Source: Halomonas sp. | Lineage (GTDB): Bacteria; Pseudomonadota; Gammaproteobacteria; Pseudomonadales; Halomonadaceae | DNA: 64,000 bases | Direction: 5' to 3' | NCBI RefSeq assembly: GCF_020832045.1 | Contig: NZ_JAFIFK010000047.1 | Coordinates: 1 to 64,000, forward strand | In this document: piece after piece, positions 58,168 to 64,000 of the stretch | Position numbering within the stretch: position 1 is the stretch's first letter | Layout: each line of letters begins with the position of its first letter | The notes under the pieces: model-generated | Seen by the model: only the letters and a program-made list of their open reading frames with translations | The model's database searches: none | What the model was told of the DNA's origin: nothing | Position numbers and translations under genes: made by a program

Positions 58168-60924
58168 TCAGCGCGACTCACCATCCTGGAGAGGGGCAGC
58201 GGGACTGCTACTGTCAAGAGGGGCGTTAGCCGTGGCTTGGTGAGTCTCGGCATGCCATTTGCGCAGTCGTTCGATAGCGCGGAAAAGATCGTCGAGCAGC
58301 GAGCTGAGATCATCCATTCCGCGTGATCTAATTCGGGTCTCCAGCGTTTCCGCCACCAGGGCAAGCTCCGGAGCGCCACAATAGCGACAGGCACCGTTGA
58401 GGGCGTGCACCGCATCCAGCAGGATCTCGGCATCGCCAGTCGCAAGCGCGGCATGTAGCTCCTCGAGGGTCGCCGGCAATGAAGCGACGAGTTCGTCTAT
58501 CAGCTCCCGGGCCAGGCTCTCGCTGCCGTTGGCCAGTCGTGCGCCTAGCACCAAATCGACTACCGCCAGATCGCTCGCCACTTCTTCCCTTTCTCGGGCA
58601 GGGGACGTGGCGGGGGTGTCGGCAGGTTCGACCGAGGGTGGGACCAAGCCAATGTGGCGTTGCAGTACGGTTTCCAGTCGATTGGAATCCACGGGTTTTA
58701 TCAGCACTTCCTGCAGGCCGGCGGCATGAAGCCGCTGGCGCTCGCTGTCATGTGCATGGGCGGTCACAGCGATGATCGGGCAGCGGGTCCAGGGCCCGCC
58801 TAGTCGGCGTAGCGCTTGGGTGGTCTCGACGCCGTCCATCCCAGGCATGCGGATATCCATCAGTACCAGGTCGAAAATTTCCCCTTCGGCGAGCCGCAGC
58901 GCCTCTTCGCCACTTCCTGCTTCGCTCAGCTCCAGACCCGGGCGTTTGAGCAGCTCCCTCAGCAACCTTCGGTTGATGGTGTTGTCATCCACAACCAGCA
59001 CCCGCGGCTGAACGTCACTTCTAGCTTCCAGCATCGGTCGCTGCTTGGCCGCGTAACAGCGACGCAGGGCATCGGCGAGTGCCTGACGCGAGACCGGCTT
59101 GCACAGGATCTCGCAGCCTCGTGGGAGCTGCAGGTCGGGCATGTCGAGTGGTGCCATGTTGACCAGCAGCAGCACCGGGCAGGGGCAAGCCTGGAGGCGG
59201 GTTCGCCACTCATTGATGGCATCGTCGTTCAGCTCGGTGGGTAGAGCGGCGACCATCAGTGCAGGGTAGGGGGGCGTCAGGTTCGGCTGAGTGAGTTCTT
59301 CCACCTCTCCGTCCCACAGCGTGAGCAGATGGTTCAAGGCATGGCGAGTCGGAGCGTGGGGTTCGTAGAGCGCCACGCGGCTGCCCTCGAGAATTGCCTC
59401 ATGGGTTTCCAACGAGCAGCCCAGAACGTCGAGCGGTAACGTGAACGAGAAGGTCGAACCGTGTGAAGGTTCGCTTTCCACGGTGATCTGTCCACCCATC
59501 TGTTCGACCAGTTGCCGACTGATTGCCAGACCAAGGCCCGAACCGCCGTACTGGCGCGGGTGGCTGGCCGCGGCCTGACGAAACGCCTGGAACAGGTTGT
59601 GCTGCTCCTGGGGGGTGAGCCCGATACCGGTATCGCTGATGCTGATTCGCAGCAGGACGTGCCCCGCATCGCGCTGCTCCTCGACCATGACGCGAACGAT
59701 GACCTCGCCTCGCTCGGTGAACTTGAGCGCGTTGTGGGTCAGGTTGGTCAAGACCTGACGTATGCGCAGCGGGTCGCCGCGTAGCGGTGAAGGGACGTCA
59801 TCGTAGACCAGCCCAAGCAGGTGCAGGCCCTTCTGGTGAGCCAACGGCGCCTGTAGGGCCAGGGCTTCGTCGACCAGTGCGACCATGTCCAGTTCGGCGC
59901 GGTCCAGCTCCAGCCGGCCGGCCTCCATGCGCGAGAAATCGAGTACGTCATTGACCAGAGCCAGCAAGTTGTCGCAAGCCACCTGGACCTGGTCGAGCCA
60001 CTCTCGCTGACGTGGTTCCAGGCGGGAGCGCCCCAACAGTCGGCAGAAGCCGATGATGCCGTTCAACGGGGTGCGGATTTCGTGACTCATGTTGGCCAGA
60101 AACTCCGACTTGATGCGATTCGCCTCCAGCGCCCTGCGGTGAGCCAGATCGAGTTCGATGTTCTTTATCTCGATGGTTTCCATCGACTCTTCCAGATCTG
60201 ACGTGGTCTGCTCAATCAGTCGCTGGGTGTTCTCGCGCGACTGCTGCATCTCGTCGCCCAGGGCGTTGACGTGTCGGGCCAGGCGTCGTAGTTCCGGAGC
60301 TCCTTCCTCGGGAAGACGTGCCTCGAGGTCGCCACTGCGCAGGCGCCTGAGCGCTTCTGCTGCACCGTCCAGATTGGAGTCGAGCCGGCGACCGAGCGCC
60401 GAAGCGATAACGAACAGCAGCAGCCCCAACAGCAACAAGCTCAGTCCCGCGGTTGCCAGACGCCGATAGTAGTCCAGGGTGAGGGCGCGGGTATCGATAT
60501 CAAGCTCGATCCAGGCCTGGGTGGCCCCGGGAGCCCCGTTTTCCGCTGCGATCAAGGGCATCATCAGGCGCCACAGGTCGCCGCTGCTATCGAGCTGCAT
60601 TTCGCGAGGCGATGATGTGGCCACCTGGGCACGATTTCGGCCCATTTCCAGCTCAATCAAGCCCTGATCGCTATAAATGCCTACGCCCCGCGTTTCCTCG
60701 ATCTCAAGTAGACGTCTGGCCATGCCGTCGAGCCGGGGCTGGGCATCATCCAGCACCGCACGAGCCATTTCCGGACCTTGCTGCTCAACGGCCGTGACGA
60801 TGCGGTCGCGTAAGGCCGACTTGCGCCATTCGGTGTCCTGGTGCAGTACGAAGATTGCCACCAGCAGCAGCACCAGCAGGGGGAGACACAGTATCCACAG
60901 TGTCAGACGATTTCCGAGCGACAT
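58168..60924 (-). CDS. barA: Hybrid sensor histidine kinase BarA/GacS
   Basis: A 918-residue membrane kinase, the same length as E. coli BarA. Two membrane segments (about 10-28 and 160-178) flank a periplasmic sensor; a HAMP domain follows. The phosphoacceptor is about His281 in [15 protein letters not shown]. The ATPase domain holds [10 protein letters not shown] and [12 protein letters not shown] degenerate receiver precedes the true receiver (phospho-Asp about 690, [13 protein letters not shown]). A C-terminal Hpt domain has His about 840 ([14 protein letters not shown]). It normally acts with UvrY/GacA on CsrA-sequestering small RNAs. The start at 60924 follows AAGGAATGCCGG; a GTG at 60942 is possible. 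Confidence 0.93.
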   Translation of the reverse strand: MSLGNRLTLWILCLPLLVLLLVAIFVLHQDTEWRKSALRDRIVTAVEQQGPEMARAVLDDAQPRLDGMARRLLEIEETRGVGIYSDQGLIELEMGRNRAQVATSSPREMQLDSSGDLWRLMMPLIAAENGAPGATQAWIELDIDTRALTLDYYRRLATAGLSLLLLGLLLFVIASALGRRLDSNLDGAAEALRRLRSGDLEARLPEEGAPELRRLARHVNALGDEMQQSRENTQRLIEQTTSDLEESMETIEIKNIELDLAHRRALEANRIKSEFLANMSHEIRTPLNGIIGFCRLLGRSRLEPRQREWLDQVQVACDNLLALVNDVLDFSRMEAGRLELDRAELDMVALVDEALALQAPLAHQKGLHLLGLVYDDVPSPLRGDPLRIRQVLTNLTHNALKFTERGEVIVRVMVEEQRDAGHVLLRISISDTGIGLTPQEQHNLFQAFRQAAASHPRQYGGSGLGLAISRQLVEQMGGQITVESEPSHGSTFSFTLPLDVLGCSLETHEAILEGSRVALYEPHAPTRHALNHLLTLWDGEVEELTQPNLTPPYPALMVAALPTELNDDAINEWRTRLQACPCPVLLLVNMAPLDMPDLQLPRGCEILCKPVSRQALADALRRCYAAKQRPMLEARSDVQPRVLVVDDNTINRRLLRELLKRPGLELSEAGSGEEALRLAEGEIFDLVLMDIRMPGMDGVETTQALRRLGGPWTRCPIIAVTAHAHDSERQRLHAAGLQEVLIKPVDSNRLETVLQRHIGLVPPSVEPADTPATSPAREREEVASDLAVVDLVLGARLANGSESLARELIDELVASLPATLEELHAALATGDAEILLDAVHALNGACRYCGAPELALVAETLETRIRSRGMDDLSSLLDDLFRAIERLRKWHAETHQATANAPLDSSSPAAPLQDGESR

Positions 60925-60981
60925 CCGGCATTCCTTGATCACGAACCATCTAACCAGTATGCCACATTGGCTGGGGATGCC

Positions 60982-61010
60982 TGTCCAGTGGATGGTGGCG
61001 CGGATATACT
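60982..61010 (+). promoter_or_regulatory. Candidate promoter of cysM-rlmD-relA
   Basis: -10 TATACT (61005-61010) with TGTCCA 17 bp upstream (60982-60987), the same -35 hexamer and spacing as the candidate lepA promoter. Confidence 0.42.
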
Positions 61011-61041
61011 ACGGAAAAGACGTTAGCCTAAGGACGGTTAC

Positions 61042-61938
61042 ATGCAATTTCCCACCATCGAGGATGTCGTCGGCCATACACCGCTGGTGCGGCTCAAGCG
61101 GATCGCGGCGGGGCGCAACAATACGCTTCTCGCCAAGCTGGAGGGAAACAATCCGGCAGGTTCGGTGAAGGATCGCCCAGCATTATCGATGCTGGAGCAG
61201 GCCGAAGCGCGCGGCGACATTACACCGGGCGACACGCTGGTCGAGGCGACATCAGGCAATACCGGCATTGCGCTGGCCATGGCGGCTGCCATCAAGGGCT
61301 ACCGCATGGTGCTGATCATGCCCGACAACGCCTCCAGCGAGCGCAAGCAGGCCATGGCCGCCTTCGGGGCCAAGCTGATCACCGTCAGCAAGGAAGGCGG
61401 CATGGAGGAGGCTCGCGACCTGGCCGAGGCGATGATTGCGCAGGGCGAGGGCAAACCGCTCAATCAGTTCTCCAATCCCGACAATCCCCTGGCTCATTAT
61501 CGCGGCACTGGCCCTGAGATCTGGGAGCAGACCGACGGCAGCGTTACCCACTTCATCAGTTCCATGGGGACCACAGGAACGATCATGGGGGTGTCGAGCT
61601 ATTTGAAGGAGCGCAACGCGGCCATCCAGATCATCGGGCTGCAGCCGGAAGACGGTGCAAGCATCGCCGGTATTCGTCGCTGGCCCACGGAGTACCTGCC
61701 CAGCATCTTCGATGCCACCCGAGTCGACCGTATTCTTGATATCGGGCAGCACGAGGCCGAGGAGCACATGCGTCGTTTGGCGCGTGAAGAGGGCATACTC
61801 GCCGGGGTTTCCTCCGGCGGTGCCCTGGCCGGTGCTCTGCGTGTTGCAGAAGAAGTCGAAAATGCAGTGATCGTGTTCATCGTCTGCGACCGAGGTGATC
61901 GCTATCTCTCGACTGGGCTGTTCGCCCCGGAGGTTTGA
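61042..61938 (+). CDS. cysM: Cysteine synthase B
   Basis: A 298-residue PLP enzyme making cysteine (or S-sulfocysteine from thiosulfate) from O-acetylserine. It begins MQFPTIEDVVGHTPLVRLKR. The PLP Lys is in GNNPAGSVKDRPALSM, where CysK has NPxxSVKxR-like sequence; the Pro-Ala form is CysM. TSGNTGIALAMAAA and SSMGTTGTIMGVSSYL are PLP phosphate and substrate loops. AAGGACGGTTAC lies before the ATG. It is divergent from barA, and rlmD follows after seven bases. Confidence 0.95.
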   Translation: MQFPTIEDVVGHTPLVRLKRIAAGRNNTLLAKLEGNNPAGSVKDRPALSMLEQAEARGDITPGDTLVEATSGNTGIALAMAAAIKGYRMVLIMPDNASSERKQAMAAFGAKLITVSKEGGMEEARDLAEAMIAQGEGKPLNQFSNPDNPLAHYRGTGPEIWEQTDGSVTHFISSMGTTGTIMGVSSYLKERNAAIQIIGLQPEDGASIAGIRRWPTEYLPSIFDATRVDRILDIGQHEAEEHMRRLAREEGILAGVSSGGALAGALRVAEEVENAVIVFIVCDRGDRYLSTGLFAPEV

Positions 61939-61945
61939 GGTGGCC

Positions 61946-63361
61946 ATGCTCGGCAAGCCACGGCCGGCGCGTCAGCGCTCCGGCGTCTCGGGGCTGCAAA
62001 AACAGCCCGCCGCTGCCCGCCGTCGGGAAGCGCCGCAGGCCGAAGGCGAAGCCGTCAGCGTCGAGCGATTGGCGCACGACGGTCGCGGCGTAGCGCGCAC
62101 CGCCAGCGGCAAGACCCTGTTCATCGAGGCGGCACTACCGGGCGAGAAGGTTGCCGTCGCCGTGCATCGTACCCGCAAGCGCTTCGATGAAGCGCATGTG
62201 CGTGAACTGATCGAGCCGGCGGCCGAGCGGGTCAGTCCGCCATGCCCCCACTATGGCCATTGTGGCGGCTGCGACCTGCAACATCAGGCGGTCGCGGCTC
62301 AGCGCGAGCACAAGCGTGCGGTGCTTGCCGAGCTGCTGGCCCGCGAGGGAATCGCACTTGCCGAGCCGCCGGGGCTGTTGCAGGGGGAAGCGCTCGGCTA
62401 CCGTCGTCGTGCCCGCATGGGAGTCAGAGTGGATGCCGAGGGGGGTATACATCTGGGTTTTCGTGCGCGTCACGCCAGCCGCCTGATCGATATCCACTCC
62501 TGCGCAGTGCTGGTACCCGAACTCTCGGCGCTGATAGAACCGCTGCGAGAGCTGTTGGCCGAGCTCGAGGTGCCCCGCCTGGTGGGTCACCTGGAGCTCA
62601 TGGCTGCCGACGCCATCAGAGTGGTGGTGGTGAGACAGCTGCGCGACAACCGGGCCGATCTTCAGCGCTGGCGTGACTTCGGTCAGGCTCATGGCGTGGC
62701 CGTGGCGTGTCTGCTGGGTCGCGAGGAGCCTGATCTGACGTGGCTGGGCGATACGCCGCGACTCAGCTACCGGTTGCCGACCTCACGGCGGGAGCTCCAG
62801 CTCGGCTTTGCGCCGGGCGATTTCATCCAGGTGAACGAGCAGATCAACCGGCTACTGGTCGCCACGGCGCAGGAGTGGTTGGCCCCGGTTGCCGGCCAGC
62901 GCGTGCTGGACCTATTCGCCGGTATCGGCAACTTCAGCCTGCCGCTGGCTGCCGATGGCGCTCGGGTCGTGGCGGTGGAGGGGAGCGCAGCCATGGTGAA
63001 GCGGCTTGACGCCAATGCCCGGTGTAACGCGCTCGACATCGAGGCGCGGCAGGCCGACCTCAACGACGAGGCCGCGGTTCTGGCGCTGTTGAAGCAATAT
63101 ATCCCCGACCTGGCAGTGTTGGACCCGCCCCGCGATGGTGCCGATGCGGTATGCCGCGCCCTGGTCGAACGCCCGGTCTCGCGGCTGGTCTACATAGCTT
63201 GCGACCCCGCCACGCTGGCGCGCGATGCGGCACGACTCGTGCATGGTGGTTATCGCATCGTCCGGGTGTCGATAGCCGACATGTTTGTGCACACTTCACA
63301 CCTGGAGTCCCTGCTACTGTTCGAACATGGTGCAGAGCAGCCGTCATCGCAAGGAGTCTAG
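61946..63361 (+). CDS. rlmD: 23S rRNA (uracil-1939-C5)-methyltransferase RlmD
   Basis: A 471-residue iron-sulfur rRNA methyltransferase (formerly RumA). An N-terminal TRAM domain (about 34-92, with VERLAHDGRGVA) precedes the cluster ligands Cys100, Cys106, Cys109 and Cys186 (PPCPHYGHCGGCD, DIHSCAVL). The methyltransferase domain has SAM motif VLDLFAGIGNFSLPLA and the catalytic DPPRDGAD and IACDPATLARD. The start at 61946 has GAGGTGG; the frame opens earlier inside cysM. relA follows after four bases. Confidence 0.95.
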   Translation: MLGKPRPARQRSGVSGLQKQPAAARRREAPQAEGEAVSVERLAHDGRGVARTASGKTLFIEAALPGEKVAVAVHRTRKRFDEAHVRELIEPAAERVSPPCPHYGHCGGCDLQHQAVAAQREHKRAVLAELLAREGIALAEPPGLLQGEALGYRRRARMGVRVDAEGGIHLGFRARHASRLIDIHSCAVLVPELSALIEPLRELLAELEVPRLVGHLELMAADAIRVVVVRQLRDNRADLQRWRDFGQAHGVAVACLLGREEPDLTWLGDTPRLSYRLPTSRRELQLGFAPGDFIQVNEQINRLLVATAQEWLAPVAGQRVLDLFAGIGNFSLPLAADGARVVAVEGSAAMVKRLDANARCNALDIEARQADLNDEAAVLALLKQYIPDLAVLDPPRDGADAVCRALVERPVSRLVYIACDPATLARDAARLVHGGYRIVRVSIADMFVHTSHLESLLLFEHGAEQPSSQGV

Positions 63362-63365
63362 AGAG

Positions 63366-64000
63366 ATGGTGAAAGTCCGCGACGACCAGCCGTTGAACGA
63401 CAATGGCGACGTCGATATCGGCCACTGGCTGGAGCGACTCCAGGAAGACGTCAAGTTGCGCGATCCCGGCGAGATGCGTGAGGCCTGCGATCTTGCCAAG
63501 CGCCTTGCCCTTGAAGCCGACCGCCCCCACAAGGCCTGGCTGCCGCAAGATACTACCTACCGAATGGGTCTGGAGATGGCGGACATCCTGGCCTTGCTCA
63601 AGCTCGACCAGTCAGCGCTGGAAGCGGCGGTTCTGTATCGCGCCGTACGCGAGGGCTTGATCTCCATCGATGCCGTGGGTCGTCGGTTCGGCAAGGAAGT
63701 GGCTGAGCTGATCGACGGCGTATTGCAGATGGCTGCCATCAGCAATGCTCAGGTACCGAGTCAGGGCCTGGTGCAGCACGATCAGCAGGACAACCTGCGC
63801 AAGATGCTCGTCACCATGATCGACGATGTGCGCGTGGCGCTGATCAAGATTGCCGAGCGCACCTGTGCCCTGCGCCAGGTCAAGGATGCACCCCGCGAGA
63901 AGCGCCTGCAGGTGGCCCGCGAGGTGTTCGACATTTATGCCCCGTTGGCCCATCGGCTGGGCATCGGCCAGGTGAAGTGGGAGCTGGAGGACCTCTCCTT
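63366..64000 (+). CDS. relA: GTP pyrophosphokinase RelA, N-terminal part (truncated by window edge)
   Basis: The first 211 residues of the stringent-response (p)ppGpp synthetase. It starts MVKVRDDQPLNDNGDVDI behind AAGGAG. The region AAVLYRAVREGLISIDAVGRRFG corresponds to the pseudo-hydrolase domain; the HDxxED motif of SpoT-type hydrolases is absent, so this is RelA rather than a bifunctional enzyme. YAPLAHRLGIGQVKWELEDLS matches the family just before the synthetase domain. Order cysM-rlmD-relA equals Pseudomonas. Confidence 0.93.
   Translation, partial: MVKVRDDQPLNDNGDVDIGHWLERLQEDVKLRDPGEMREACDLAKRLALEADRPHKAWLPQDTTYRMGLEMADILALLKLDQSALEAAVLYRAVREGLISIDAVGRRFGKEVAELIDGVLQMAAISNAQVPSQGLVQHDQQDNLRKMLVTMIDDVRVALIKIAERTCALRQVKDAPREKRLQVAREVFDIYAPLAHRLGIGQVKWELEDLS

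Overview
The window reads as a high-GC gammaproteobacterial chromosome, most likely from the Halomonadaceae (Halomonas or a close relative). Gene order and protein sequence both point there: rne / rluC / yceF-yceD-rpmF-plsX-fabD-fabG-acpP-fabF-pabC-mltG-tmk-holB-pilZ, algU-mucA-mucB-mucD followed by lepA-lepB-rnc-era-recO-pdxJ, and barA / cysM-rlmD-relA. The same blocks occur in Pseudomonas and other halophilic gammaproteobacteria. The genus is an inference, because no rRNA gene is present. I see no tRNA, rRNA, CRISPR array, insertion sequence or prophage.

Layout. 1-236: 3' end of murB, then a bidirectional terminator. 335-3301: rne on the minus strand with a long leader. 3865-7224: rluC, a HAD phosphatase, sppA and convergent yceF. 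7343-16657: the fatty-acid/envelope/replication operon (yceD to pilZ), without fabH. 16677-21711: frdABCD divergent from a dicarboxylate exchanger, with an FNR/Anr-like box between them; together they look like a fumarate-respiration module. 21815-26328: tatD, a DUF1285 gene, a UvrD-like helicase and a 3-mercaptopyruvate sulfurtransferase. 26407-28486: an isolated pair of UDP-sugar genes (WbpB/WlbA-type dehydrogenase and WbpE-type aminotransferase). 28564-32323: ETF-QO divergent from etfB-etfA with a PsrA-like box. 32508-33119: Mn-type sodA.

33461-41984 is the iron region: a TonB-dependent receptor with a Fur-like box, a small unknown protein with its own palindrome, a collapsed hydroxamate-siderophore locus (a broken fhuB fragment abutting a broken receptor fragment), a second Fur-like box, and a six-gene TonB2/TtpC energy-transducing operon (DUF3450, TtpC, ExbB, ExbD, TonB, TPR protein).

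42024-46679: xthA, a small basic protein, the RhlB-type RNA helicase and dinG. 46743-47819: a DAHP synthase. 48119-52179: the envelope-stress regulon core algU-mucA-mucB-mucD, with candidate AlgU-type and heat-shock-type promoters inside it. 52379-58160: lepA, lepB, rnc, era, recO and pdxJ. 58168-60924: barA. 61042-64000: cysM, rlmD and the start of relA, which runs off the window.

Themes: RNA metabolism (rne, rhlB, rnc, era, rluC, rlmD), lipid synthesis and fatty-acid electron flow (fab genes, ETF), envelope stress (AlgU/Muc), anaerobic fumarate reduction, and iron uptake with one visibly decaying receptor locus. The accessory-looking parts are 26407-28486 and 35640-36990; the rest is core genome.
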